64,000 nt of DNA from Cymbomonas tetramitiformis (lineage: Eukaryota > Chlorophyta > Pyramimonadophyceae > Pyramimonadales > Pyramimonadaceae): the NCBI GenBank assembly GCA_001247695.2, contig LGRX02035258.1:99409-163408 (forward strand). Direction: 5' to 3'. Both the position numbers and the translations under genes were made by a program. The notes under the pieces were generated by a model, which was not told the DNA's origin, made no database searches, and saw only the letters and a program-made list of their open reading frames with translations. Shown here piece after piece: positions 9,711-19,019 of this stretch; positions within the stretch are counted from its first letter, which is position 1, and the number at the start of each line of letters is the position of its first letter.

Positions 9711-10430
9711 TCATAATTTCATATAAACACGATTGTGACCAACCGCATATAAAAATTCCAACGTCGAATCATTATCTATACGATCTCGTATCGCACGAGC
9801 GACATCTAGATGGCCTAAAAAATTACCATGTGCATTTTCTAAAAACAGGGAAGCGTCATCTAAAACCAATATTCCATTTGATTTCAATAAAGGAATGTAA
9901 TTTTTAAAATCTTGACAGACTTCATCATAATCGTGACTACCATCGATAAAAAGGATGTCATATGGGGATTTGGCTTTCGCTTGTTGGATAACATTATGAT
10001 CTTGTGACATACCTTTTATGATGGTTGTATTATTGTACGTTACATTGCATGATTTGAATGTATTTACGATTTCTTTTTTATAATTACTATCCGCGTAAGT
10101 AGAATACTTATCTCCAATATTTGATAACGGAGTGATGCCAAATATGGACGCATGCTTTTTAAAATAGTCCGCTAAAATTTGAATGAGTGATAAGATCCTT
10201 CCTTTGTATACGCCTATCTCTAAAAAATAAAAATCGGATGGCATATGTTGAACGATCAAGAACCAATTCCAATGAAATGGAAGTTCGCCAAATCCTGCGA
10301 CAAGTTTAAAATAATGTTTTAAGAAATAATATTTGATCGTATTATTTTTGAATTCGTTGTAGATTTTTTTATATTTATCAACATCATTGGTTTTGTGATA
10401 TTCTATGACGTCTTGAATCTTTTCAAACAT
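9711..10430 (-). CDS. class I SAM-dependent methyltransferase
   Basis: The open frame reaches 10478, but the Met at 10430 (MFEKIQDVIEY) is preferred because the longer form overlaps the divergent gene starting at 10472. Motif I is FLEIGVYKGR, followed by DILFIDGSHDYDEV and GILVLDDASLF, the Methyltransf_24/cephalosporin-hydroxylase-like pattern seen in polysaccharide loci. The protein has about 239 residues. It is likely to O-methylate a sugar in the island's product; the position is unknown. Paralogous in type, but not close, to the gene at 14851-15522. Confidence 0.7.
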   Translation of the reverse strand: MFEKIQDVIEYHKTNDVDKYKKIYNEFKNNTIKYYFLKHYFKLVAGFGELPFHWNWFLIVQHMPSDFYFLEIGVYKGRILSLIQILADYFKKHASIFGITPLSNIGDKYSTYADSNYKKEIVNTFKSCNVTYNNTTIIKGMSQDHNVIQQAKAKSPYDILFIDGSHDYDEVCQDFKNYIPLLKSNGILVLDDASLFLENAHGNFLGHLDVARAIRDRIDNDSTLEFLYAVGHNRVYMKL

Positions 10431-10471
10431 AATATTAAATCGATTTAAAATTTGGAAATGTAAACATATAC

Positions 10472-11359
10472 ATGTCAAGACAATTAGTGACTTGTTTCAA
10501 GAACAAGAGTCCCACATTTTTCACATTTCGAAAGTTTTACTTTGATTATTGGCATATAGACACAATCACGTATTGTATTGGATACACGTCGAAGGACAAC
10601 TATGAATATATAAAAAATAATTACATATCTGAATTAGACAATCATAAAGCGGTTGGTAACCTCGCGGATAGCATTCAAAATGTGGAAGTATACTATACGG
10701 ATTCAGAAGTATTTTTGTTATACTTCACACCCGACAACGAATCCATCGCGTTAAGTCAATGGGACTCTATGAAAGGAACTTTGATGCGATATTATTACAA
10801 GCATTTATACAAAGATACAACTTTCATAATCACGATCGATAATGATGAATTTTTGTATAAATCTGATATACGATCAATCAACGACACCCATCGTTTTCAT
10901 TATCTAGAGATCTTACTTAATGACACTTTTGATATGAATGATGATCTTGAATGGTGCATTCAAAGTTGGAGCAATATAAAATATTTTATCCAAAAACGTA
11001 GGCAACAAGATTGTACATCTTGTAAAACATTCAACTTCAATTTTCATAACAACAAATATCGTATCGATCGGTCTCTGATGGCTTTCAAACATTCCGGTAA
11101 AGATTTACTATTCGACGAAAGTTCTTGCAGATTTGTAAAAGATAAATCGATCGATTTACAAGCATCTTTAGAAACAGGTGTGTGTTTTCATTTTCTAGGA
11201 TTTACCAAAAACCATTTGGTATCCAGTAAACAGAATCGATGGAGAAACGATTGGGGATCCTTTTTTGAACAAAACGACATATTACGATCGGCATATGGAT
11301 CGATCGTGTGTAATGTTTTGAAGGATCACATCGATCCAAAAGATTTTCTTAACGTATAA
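10472..11359 (+). CDS. GT2/GT92-like glycosyltransferase-like protein
   Basis: A 295-residue protein that starts MSRQLVTCFKNKSP and carries TFIITIDNDEFLY near residue 130. This D-x-D-E-F signature is typical of Glyco_tranf_2_4/GT92-like enzymes that act on glycan termini. A QWDSMKGTLMRYYYKH segment before it matches the helix that usually precedes the DxDEF site. Cys pairs (DCTSCKTF) are unusual for a cytosolic enzyme. Its start region abuts the divergent methyltransferase. Assignment rests on the DxDEF context. Confidence 0.6.
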   Translation: MSRQLVTCFKNKSPTFFTFRKFYFDYWHIDTITYCIGYTSKDNYEYIKNNYISELDNHKAVGNLADSIQNVEVYYTDSEVFLLYFTPDNESIALSQWDSMKGTLMRYYYKHLYKDTTFIITIDNDEFLYKSDIRSINDTHRFHYLEILLNDTFDMNDDLEWCIQSWSNIKYFIQKRRQQDCTSCKTFNFNFHNNKYRIDRSLMAFKHSGKDLLFDESSCRFVKDKSIDLQASLETGVCFHFLGFTKNHLVSSKQNRWRNDWGSFFEQNDILRSAYGSIVCNVLKDHIDPKDFLNV

Positions 11360-11365
11360 TATACA

Positions 11366-11545
11366 ATGAATCTTCCCAAAACCTTCGATAATGCATTAAT
11401 CCGAGTTTTCATGTGGAACCTATTAATCAGCATAATCGCATACGTTATTTTCGACGTAAACAATCCACAAATAATCCCAGCGATGATCCTATGTTCTTTG
11501 ATGATTTACAGTTATTTTAATTTGTACGCGTGCAAGTGTAAATAA
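11366..11545 (+). CDS. small membrane protein, 59 aa
   Basis: A 59-residue frame starts six bases after the preceding stop and ends one base before the convergent asparagine synthetase gene. Two hydrophobic stretches (MWNLLISIIAYVIF and IIPAMILCSLMIYSYF) would form a membrane hairpin, with a Cys/Lys tail. The tight fit between neighbours and the clean two-helix pattern support a real gene. Function unknown. Confidence 0.5.
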   Translation: MNLPKTFDNALIRVFMWNLLISIIAYVIFDVNNPQIIPAMILCSLMIYSYFNLYACKCK

Positions 11546-11546
11546 A

Positions 11547-13047
11547 TCATTCTTTGAAAAGTGACTTTATCTGTCTGGCACTAGGATCGTCCGATTCGGT
11601 CCACTTGGGCATCCACATATAATCGATATGCTTTAGTTCTATGAACCATTTATCATACACCATTTTATAATGATTCACTTCATCTTTTAGATTGTCTTTT
11701 AAATAATCGATCCAAGAATATCCGACGCCGTCGCTCATTCCATTCTTTTGTCTGTTGTAAATGGATTGTGGAAGATATTCTTCGAATGCTTCTCTGAGAA
11801 TGTATTTTTCGATACCATGATAGGATGGCATTTTGATTTCGGGTACTATATCATTGGTTATGTATTCGACAAATGCTTTGTCAAAAAATGGAACACGGAG
11901 CTCCAACCCATGAGCAGCCGTGCAACGATCCGCTCGGAGAGCATCATACTTGTGAACATCCTTTATAAGTCTGATGGTTTCGTCATGAAATTCTTGTGTG
12001 GACGGTGCGTTGTGAAAATAGATGTATCCTCCAAAAAGTTCGTCGGCACCTTCTCCGGAGAACATCACCTTGATCGATGGAAAGTTTTCTTTGATGTGTT
12101 TTGAAAGGAGATACATAGGCACGGATGCTCGGATGGTGGTGATATCAAATGATTCTAAATGCCATATGACATCATCTAATGACTTCATTCCATCTTCCAA
12201 TGAGAATTCAAACACGTGATGTTCGGAATCCAAAAACTTGGCCATCTCTTCGGCAGCGATCAAATCGGGAGAGCTGAATCCTTTGGTGCCCACCGAAAAG
12301 GTTTTTATTTTTTTTTGGATGTACCAACTTGGCCGCTACGGATGCGATGATCGATGAATCGAGTCCACCGGATAGAAAGAACCCGTAATCGACGTCCGAC
12401 GGTAGTCTTTTTGATACCGATTGAATTAAAAGGTTGTACAAATTTGTGGAATTTGAAAAGCTTGGTTCCATCTTCAGATAAGGTTTCAAAGACAACGGGT
12501 TGTATTTTTGAAAGCCGTTCTTCGAATCCCAAGTGTGACCTGGTGGAAACTGTTTGATGGTTGTGGAATTGTCTATCAACGCTTTGGCTTCCGATGCAAA
12601 GTTATACACATTCGGATCTGCTTTGGACTTTCCATAGAATAATGGACGGATACCGATCGGGTCGCGAGCGACGATATCGACTTGCGGACTTGTGTAAGCA
12701 AATGCGAACACACCGTCTAATAGTTTGCAAATGATATCGGGCGAATTATTCTTGTGATTCAACATGTGATAAACGACTTCGCAATCGGAATCACCTTTCG
12801 TCATTGTGACGGAGTGGTCTTGTAACAGCTGTTTATGGTTGTATATTTCACCGTTACACATGAATGCGGTGTTCGATTGAGTTTGAAAAAAGGGTTGACT
12901 TCCGTTAGAGGATAGATCGTTGATACTGAGACGATCGAAAATAAGTTTTCGGGAGTTCATGAATACGACTTGTTGGTCATCTGGCCCTCTATGATTAAGA
13001 GATTTTACATTAAGGTCATTGATGTTTATAAATGTTATACCACACAT
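11547..13047 (-). CDS. asnB: asparagine synthetase (glutamine-hydrolysing), frameshifted
   Basis: The N-terminal part (12208-13047) starts MCGITF, giving the nucleophilic Cys2 of the class II glutaminase, with NHRGPDDQ and then the ATP-pyrophosphatase loop SGGLDSSI. The C-terminal part (11547-12293) continues in another frame, with GAEELFGG-type sequence (FSGEGADELFGGY) and LRVPFFDK. The frame change coincides with a run of nine T at 12308-12316, so the gene is either freshly broken or the run is miscounted. The combined length of about 500 residues fits AsnB. It converts aspartate to asparagine with glutamine and ATP. In sugar islands, AsnB homologues can also amidate uronic acids, which would fit the UDP-glucose dehydrogenase at 19752. 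Confidence 0.85.
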
Positions 13048-13087
13048 ACACGTTTAATACGATGTAGTTTTAAATGCATTTTAAATA

Positions 13088-14035
13088 ATGATTTTTCTAT
13101 CATTAGGTCAAAATAGGAATCCTGAATTCTTTAAAAAACAGATCGCAGACTTATTGATAAATGACAAAATAGAAGCAATAGTAATAGTAACTTGGACTTC
13201 TGAAAATATTGAAATTCCAGATTATAAAAGCATACATGTTCATAAACTTGAAAGACCGATCGAGTTATACGCAAAACATAAAGAACGATGTAGTGGATAC
13301 ATAGATGAATGGTTTTGTACGACAGTATTTTATCAGCACTATCTATATAGATATGGTATTGAATATATCAATAAAACATTCGGAAAGGATTGTTTTATAT
13401 TGAAATCAAGATTAGATGTATACATATCAACAGAACAAATAGATATTATATATAACTCGGACTATAAAGTAAATTCGAATATACAGACGGATATCAAATA
13501 TAAAGCATGGATATTAGATACACATCTAACATGTGTGTATTGGTTAAATGATATAATCTTTTATTCGCATTTTGATACGATGAATCAAATAATGACTTTT
13601 GATAGAGGTCTTCATAAAATATTAGATGGACATAAAGCTTTTTTCTGGAAACATCTTACTACTTACAAAATATATGAAAAGAATGATCCATCACAGTACG
13701 ACAGACTACGAAAATATCCAATACCAAAATCTTATAGAAATGCGGACACGAAAGAAGACATCGATACATTAGAAGCTTTGAGAAAATATTATCACATGAT
13801 AACGGAATGTTTCGTAATGAAAACAATATCAAATGGCGTTTTGTTTCGTAATAATGGTTGTGCATTTGGAGACAATACGTTCGATCCATTTTGGAATTTA
13901 CACAAGATCAAGTCACGAAATAAGATCGATTTATATAAGATAAGTTGTAAACATTTCAGATTCAATCTAAAAACAACGTCAGATATGAGTCTCTTTAAAG
14001 ATATATATCAAACATACTTTGACAACACGTTATAA
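13088..14035 (+). CDS. WavE-like glycosyltransferase-like protein
   Basis: A 315-residue protein opening IFLSLGQNRNPEFF. It has a DCFILKSRLDVYIS segment; the K/T-x-R-x-D form recurs in the genes at 1, 5278 and 15540 and resembles the WavE/LPS-synthesis type. A WILDTHLTCVYWLNDIIFY stretch and a FGDNTFDPFWNL C-terminal segment follow. The 3' end overlaps the convergent gene at 14030 by six bases. Probably a sugar transferase of the island; donor unknown. Confidence 0.5.
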   Translation: MIFLSLGQNRNPEFFKKQIADLLINDKIEAIVIVTWTSENIEIPDYKSIHVHKLERPIELYAKHKERCSGYIDEWFCTTVFYQHYLYRYGIEYINKTFGKDCFILKSRLDVYISTEQIDIIYNSDYKVNSNIQTDIKYKAWILDTHLTCVYWLNDIIFYSHFDTMNQIMTFDRGLHKILDGHKAFFWKHLTTYKIYEKNDPSQYDRLRKYPIPKSYRNADTKEDIDTLEALRKYYHMITECFVMKTISNGVLFRNNGCAFGDNTFDPFWNLHKIKSRNKIDLYKISCKHFRFNLKTTSDMSLFKDIYQTYFDNTL

Positions 14036-14836
14036 CAATTTTGAATTCAAATATGGCATCCACTCTTTGAAATGATTCGGATCTTTGTTGTACACATTGA
14101 TAATCGGAACATCGTTCAATAAAGATGCACACACAGAGTAACTTGAATACTTTGTCCACTGAAGGATTTGTGTACATTTCGAAAGACAAACCATATCAGT
14201 CATGATCGCCGCCCCTGGATCTGTGTTGTTCTCTGGAGCGACTATAGGAATCTTATTACATTGTTTAATAAACTCCATCAATTTATTTTTATATTTTGGT
14301 TTGTCACATGCGATGAAGAAATACACATCGGAACTTTGTTCAATGAGTTTCATACAACGTTTTTCAATATATTCAAACTCTTCACCGGTCATCACGGTAG
14401 GTTTCAAAGGACCCTTCTTCAATTTTTTATATTTGTCACCAAGTCTGCAATGAATTCCAACACATCTGTCGATGTTTTCTGGAATGTTTACATTTATACG
14501 ATCATTGAATATGGTACTTTTGATTACCCGCGAATACAAATTCATCACTTTTTGGGTATCGAAGTCAGCGATTATTCCCGGGTGGTTATTACCCGATCCA
14601 TGCGATTTTAATGTGACATCAATCATGTCTTCTTTGATTTCTTTGATAAAAGTGCATCCGGGTACCGTAATGTAATCACTGATGTCATACAGACAATGAG
14701 GTTCATCTATTTTCCATAGAAAATACACATCGTTTTTATCATTATGAAGTCGCACGTATGTCAATGAGATGTACAAATCTAAAAGACGATCCGCCAAACC
14801 GGAATGTGCTTGCTGCAATGATAAGTATGTCGTCAT
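14030..14836 (-). CDS. fucosyltransferase-like protein
   Basis: A 268-residue protein with SGLADRLLDLYISL near the N-terminus, CVGIHCRLGDKY at about residue 145, and QWTKYSSYSVCASLL near the end. These are the same three blocks as in the genes at 7976 and 21684, corresponding to the G-x-x-x-R-L opening, the HxRxGD donor peptide and the serine-rich donor loop of GT11/O-FucT-like enzymes. Sequence divergence from those paralogues is high, so it is probably a different linkage specificity. It is followed on the same strand by a methyltransferase. Confidence 0.65.
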   Translation of the reverse strand: MTTYLSLQQAHSGLADRLLDLYISLTYVRLHNDKNDVYFLWKIDEPHCLYDISDYITVPGCTFIKEIKEDMIDVTLKSHGSGNNHPGIIADFDTQKVMNLYSRVIKSTIFNDRINVNIPENIDRCVGIHCRLGDKYKKLKKGPLKPTVMTGEEFEYIEKRCMKLIEQSSDVYFFIACDKPKYKNKLMEFIKQCNKIPIVAPENNTDPGAAIMTDMVCLSKCTQILQWTKYSSYSVCASLLNDVPIINVYNKDPNHFKEWMPYLNSKLL

Positions 14837-14850
14837 ACCTAAGTATATTG

Positions 14851-15522
14851 TTAGACATCAGTTATTTTTCTTAAAATAAATACGCACATTCCATTGTGCC
14901 AGTCACTCTCTACACCTAGTATATTTTTAGTTGTGTATATTTCTTTTTTATGTTCAATATTTAGCGATAATTGTATGATAGCTTTGTATGTACCGTCTCT
15001 TACTTCTTTATCATTCCAATCGTCGACTATGTATATGAAAATATCATCCAAACAATCAATGTAATGAGTTAACGCTTTGCAGTGTGATTGTTCCGAGTGA
15101 TCCGCATCATACATGTACATATTGAATCGATCTAATTTAGAAACATCAATATTCCAACAATCGTTATCAATAAACGTTGCATTATTATCTCCTTTATACA
15201 TATCAAAATTATGTATAAATTTATTCTTCTTACCGCCAAATCCATTTCCTCTATTGAATTGAGACCAATTATCAATAGCTAGAGCATTTTGCATTTTATT
15301 TTTATATAGAGCTGAACAAAATGAACTACCTTTCCAAACACCAATTTCGAGATATCTCGTATCCTCAAGACTTGTTATGTTATTGTAAAAATGTCGCGTC
15401 TTTTGACCAGTCATACCATCTAATGTCAACAATCGCACATCATCGATCTTTGATATTCCTTTTTCTGCATTTTCATAACATTTATCAATATGATCAATAT
15501 ATGTTTCGCATGTAGATTTCAT
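14851..15522 (-). CDS. class I SAM-dependent methyltransferase
   Basis: A 223-residue protein with motif I RYLEIGVWKGSSF, then NALAIDNWSQF, a MYMYDADHSEQ acidic block and FIYIVDDWND. These are the ordered SAM-binding and catalytic elements of small class I methyltransferases found in polysaccharide clusters. Its start lies 17 bases from the stop of the upstream transferase gene on the same strand, giving a likely shared transcript with 15540-16391. It probably methylates a sugar or a sugar-nucleotide. Confidence 0.65.
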   Translation of the reverse strand: MKSTCETYIDHIDKCYENAEKGISKIDDVRLLTLDGMTGQKTRHFYNNITSLEDTRYLEIGVWKGSSFCSALYKNKMQNALAIDNWSQFNRGNGFGGKKNKFIHNFDMYKGDNNATFIDNDCWNIDVSKLDRFNMYMYDADHSEQSHCKALTHYIDCLDDIFIYIVDDWNDKEVRDGTYKAIIQLSLNIEHKKEIYTTKNILGVESDWHNGMCVFILRKITDV

Positions 15523-15539
15523 ATAGTCTTCAATATAGT

Positions 15540-16391
15540 TTACCTTTGTGAATAATACGCACGTTCTAGTAACAACGTGAATGCATCCCTTTTACGATCT
15601 TCGGCGTCTCTAAAATCGGCGAAGGTGAACTTTGGACTGAAACGGTACTCATTTTCTAATTTGATAATGTCATCCGGGTAATGCATAAAACAATCTGCAT
15701 ATTCGCCGGTGTATTTTACCTTGTATTCAAAATTTAAAAAGACACCGGGACGGTTCGTCGTTCCTGATTGTTCATTCGGTCGCATGATAATGAAATGATT
15801 TTTCAAAAACCGACCTACATGAAATCCTTTGTTTTCAAAAAAGAAACAGAGCATCTTTTCAATGTGACTTTTCAAAATCCGTGTTTCGTATATGAACTCG
15901 ATGATAGACAAACTCTCAACGATGTTTGATTTATGTACGATCATGAAGCGATCACAAAGTCCTCTAAAGTTTTGTCCAATAGGAATTGAGATTTGATTTT
16001 GTACAAATGGAAAGTTTGAATTGATGTAAACGTTATCGGATCTCGTGACGATGTAATAATCATAATGTAATAAATCGTTTTTGATAAGATCTTCTTTCAG
16101 TCTCCATCTGTAGTATATCATATTAGCATGATTCCATACGGTTCTCTGGAGGTTTTTATGACTCCATTTTGTATTCATAGCGGAATCGAATGCAACTTCC
16201 ATAGAGTTTTGATGTGGATGTTCGAAGACGTATTTAGCTAATTCAGTCATCGGGTGATTCTTATTGACGTCTTGATGTGTAACGCACAATAACAAATCGG
16301 CTTCGTACGGCTTCAAAATGTATTTATTGAGTGTTTCCGAAGGAATGTGTCCACCTCGAAGAGTCCCTATGATGCAAACAAGCAGTTTCAT
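15540..16391 (-). CDS. WavE-like glycosyltransferase-like protein
   Basis: A 283-residue protein starting MKLLVCIIGTLRGG, which fits a Rossmann-like first strand. It contains YDYYIVTRSDNVYI, a T-R-S-D element equivalent to the candidate catalytic acidic site of its relatives at 1, 5278 and 13088. The sequence FRGLCDRFMIVHKSN follows, as in WavE-type proteins. Fragments of its 5' half recur in the intergenic relic at 17370-17518, showing that this gene has been duplicated and lost locally. Confidence 0.55.
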   Translation of the reverse strand: MKLLVCIIGTLRGGHIPSETLNKYILKPYEADLLLCVTHQDVNKNHPMTELAKYVFEHPHQNSMEVAFDSAMNTKWSHKNLQRTVWNHANMIYYRWRLKEDLIKNDLLHYDYYIVTRSDNVYINSNFPFVQNQISIPIGQNFRGLCDRFMIVHKSNIVESLSIIEFIYETRILKSHIEKMLCFFFENKGFHVGRFLKNHFIIMRPNEQSGTTNRPGVFLNFEYKVKYTGEYADCFMHYPDDIIKLENEYRFSPKFTFADFRDAEDRKRDAFTLLLERAYYSQR

Positions 16392-16449
16392 TAAATACTA
16401 TCAATATATGAATTATGGATTCCGTACCAACATGTTTTTGTAAATTTCA

Positions 16450-17298
16450 TTATTGATAAGTACTCTTTATTAATTCTTTGTTTTTTATATCATAATGATC
16501 TATCAAATTAATATAATTATTTGATTTACCGGTTGCTCTGATTTTTAAATAATACATATTACTATCTTTATTTTTTATATTATGTGCATTTACAATAGCC
16601 TTTAGAAATTGTTCGGCATTATTATTGTTATTTTTTGAACACCAATTTGGAAAATCATTATATCTTGTACATATCTTGTATAATATATTTGAAGGTGCTA
16701 TATAAAATCCATTCGCGATTCCTCCCCACTTATTAAAATTTGTAGTATATACACAATTTGATATATAACTATCTTTTATTTCATCTATATTTATTGGTTT
16801 TAAAATCAATGAATCGGAGGAAACCATCACACAAATATCATATTTTTTTATTGGAAACCTTTTTATACACTCTAATTCACTATATAAACTTCTCATAAAA
16901 TTTAAATTCATATTCGTATCCTTGTAATGTGTACATGTAATATCATTATATAAATTTAAATCTTCTTGAAATTCTGTTTCGATTTTATCACATTTTAACA
17001 AATTTACATCATTATTATCTATATTTATATCAGATTCTTCTATCCTTGATGAATTAATTTTATTGTCCTTACTCAATAATGAATAGTGATAAACATCTAC
17101 TTCAAGCTTATTATGTGTGTTTAGTTTTTTTATAATATTCTCTTGTATGCTTTTATATGTATATTTAAAACTCCTTGGTGCATATCCGTGTATAATTACA
17201 GCTATCTTATATTTTTTATTTTGATATAATTTTGAATATATCGATTCCTTACTATAAATTAATAATAATATAATTAGAAGTATAAATATTCGATTCAT
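16450..17298 (-). CDS. membrane-anchored glycosyltransferase-like protein
   Basis: A 282-residue protein whose first 16 residues (MNRIFILLIILLLIYS) form a signal-anchor, suggesting type II orientation in the endomembrane system. IAVIIHGYAPRSFKYTYKSI follows, then YDICVMVSSDSLILKP with an S-S-D-S acidic element, then a GGIANGFYIAP block. It is very rich in Asn and Lys and more AT-rich than its neighbours. Among the transferases here it is one of few with a clear membrane anchor. Confidence 0.5.
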   Translation of the reverse strand: MNRIFILLIILLLIYSKESIYSKLYQNKKYKIAVIIHGYAPRSFKYTYKSIQENIIKKLNTHNKLEVDVYHYSLLSKDNKINSSRIEESDINIDNNDVNLLKCDKIETEFQEDLNLYNDITCTHYKDTNMNLNFMRSLYSELECIKRFPIKKYDICVMVSSDSLILKPINIDEIKDSYISNCVYTTNFNKWGGIANGFYIAPSNILYKICTRYNDFPNWCSKNNNNNAEQFLKAIVNAHNIKNKDSNMYYLKIRATGKSNNYINLIDHYDIKNKELIKSTYQ

Positions 17299-17369
17299 AC
17301 TTTTCGTTTATTATCCAAAATAAAATATAATTCATTTTTACTATTTAGTATTTTTTAATATGCACGAAT

Positions 17370-17518
17370 CTGCTTGATTTTTGATACTTTGAATAGTTCT
17401 TATCAAAAGACAAACGGTTTATAGAAGCGACTACGAATGTTGCATATATATTAGCATGATTCCATACGGTTCCTCTGAGGGTCCCTACGATGCAACCAAG
17501 CAATTTCATTAAATACTA
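17370..17518. pseudogene. intergenic mosaic of fragments from both flanking glycosyltransferase genes
   Basis: Bases about 17370-17440 resemble the 5' coding region of the adjacent gene at 18085-18151 (shared TACTTTGAATA and AAAGACAA stretches). Bases 17447-17475 match 16119-16150 (AGCATGATTCCATACGGTT), and 17480-17518 matches 16358-16400 (GTCCCTA-GATGCAA and TTTCATTAAATACTAT). The order suggests a tandem copy that collapsed by internal deletion. No open frame remains. Confidence 0.6.
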
Positions 17519-18151
17519 TTAATATATGAATTCTGGATTCAGTACTCGATTTCCAATCAAATGAGAAGAATCGAACGGATCCATTCGAGAAAAATAGCAA
17601 ACATGCGGACATACTACGATATTGAATTTTTTGATGTGGATTGTTTTGAGGATCTTGAAATCCTCGATGAATGGATATGTATTTTTGAATTGAATTGTAT
17701 CTAACACCTTACGTTTTACGGCGAAGGATATACCAACTTTTCCACATTTCAATGATTTACAATTTAATTTTGGTAGTATTTCGAATTTAGAATCGCCGAA
17801 ATATTGTCGGAATATAACACAATCGATACATTCATTTAGTTTTTCTTCGTGACGAAGTTTTTGAATATAATCGTTCGATATAGTATCATCGTCGTCAATA
17901 AAAGATACCCACGGTGTATCTGCCAATGCTATTCCAATATTTCTTATTTGTGATCGATGTGCTTGTTTTTCAACCTGTTTCAATGTAATGCGGTCATCTT
18001 TTGATTCATTCAAAATATCTTCATGAATTTGATCGATTCCATCAAATGCAACTACTAACTTCCAATTCGGATCGGTTTGATTTTTTATACTTTGAATACT
18101 TCTTACCAAAGACAATCGGTTAATCGATGGAACAACAAACGTGACGTACAT
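17519..18151 (-). CDS. GT2 family glycosyltransferase
   Basis: A family 2 transferase of 210 residues from the Met at 18151 (MYVTFVVPSINRLSLVRSI). An alternative Met at 18193 would add a hydrophobic leader (FLQYNFILLFV) but would collide with the divergent start at 18192. WKLVVAFDG, AHRSQIRNIGIALA and WVSFIDDDDTIS give the classical GT2 order, the last holding the DDDD metal/UDP-sugar site. It is shorter than most GT2 enzymes and lacks a long C-terminal region. Donor unknown. Confidence 0.75.
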   Translation of the reverse strand: MYVTFVVPSINRLSLVRSIQSIKNQTDPNWKLVVAFDGIDQIHEDILNESKDDRITLKQVEKQAHRSQIRNIGIALADTPWVSFIDDDDTISNDYIQKLRHEEKLNECIDCVIFRQYFGDSKFEILPKLNCKSLKCGKVGISFAVKRKVLDTIQFKNTYPFIEDFKILKTIHIKKFNIVVCPHVCYFSRMDPFDSSHLIGNRVLNPEFIY

Positions 18152-18191
18152 AACAAAAAGTAAAATAAAATTGTATTGTAAAAAACGAATC

Positions 18192-19019
18192 ATGATAACG
18201 ATTGAATTCAATAAATGGAGCGGGCGTTTGGGCAATAGATTGATGATTTTGTGTAATGCGATTGAGTATGCACAACGTCACAAACATTCTAAGATATCAT
18301 TTAATGATATTCAACAAAGTACAAAATTTTTTAATTTTAATTCAAAAGAGGACATATTTAAAAGTAAAGAAATAACATTACACGGGAACAATGATGCATT
18401 TATAAAGTCTATGTTTGTCTTGTATCGCAATGCGTATCCAGAAGTGATAGATGAAAAAACAAATGAAAATATAAATGGTTTCCGATTTGATTTTGATGTC
18501 AAAGGAATACATTATTATAAAATCATGCATACGATGGTTAGACCTATATTAAAAATTAAAGAAATATCCATACCGGATGATTGTTTGTTAATTCATATAC
18601 GATGGGGAGACACCGCGAGATTTCCCAAACATCTGCACTATGATCCTAAATTTGTATATTTTGCATTATCAAAAAGATTTTATGACTGTATAATACCAAA
18701 ATATGAAAAAATATGGATAATCGGTGAACCAGGCGATGTGTCGGATACCAATTTTGATTACATTGTTGAAACGTATAAATCAAAGATAATTCAAATCGAT
18801 CGCCACAATGACATCATAACAGATGCTAGTTTGATCGCAAGCACAAAGAATTTAGTTATCTCGAACTCAACCTTTTGTATTATGTTTTCATTATTGATGA
18901 GACCAGAGTCGACCGTATTTGTCCCGGAGATCCATAATGGGATTAAATTGTACGAGAAGGTCTACGAAGGCTCACCATTCAAAGTGGAATACGTGAAACA
19001 TTTATCTTCTCCTATATGA
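18192..19019 (+). CDS. GT11-like alpha-fucosyltransferase
   Basis: From the ATG at 18192 the protein opens MITIEFNKWSGRLGNRLMIL. It has the GxLGNxL opening of GT11 and LLIHIRWGDTARF, matching the HxRxGD donor peptide. The C-terminal NLVISNSTFCIMFSLL is the usual serine-bearing loop. Of the four related genes in the window it is the closest to the GT11 pattern. The 276-residue length fits that family. It overlaps the convergent FkbM gene by 58 bases. GDP-fucose as donor is inferred. Confidence 0.7.
   Translation: MITIEFNKWSGRLGNRLMILCNAIEYAQRHKHSKISFNDIQQSTKFFNFNSKEDIFKSKEITLHGNNDAFIKSMFVLYRNAYPEVIDEKTNENINGFRFDFDVKGIHYYKIMHTMVRPILKIKEISIPDDCLLIHIRWGDTARFPKHLHYDPKFVYFALSKRFYDCIIPKYEKIWIIGEPGDVSDTNFDYIVETYKSKIIQIDRHNDIITDASLIASTKNLVISNSTFCIMFSLLMRPESTVFVPEIHNGIKLYEKVYEGSPFKVEYVKHLSSPI

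Noticed and set aside
12305..12557. Short frames on both strands inside asnB
   Set aside because: They fall within the conserved synthetase coding region and reflect the frameshift, not extra genes.
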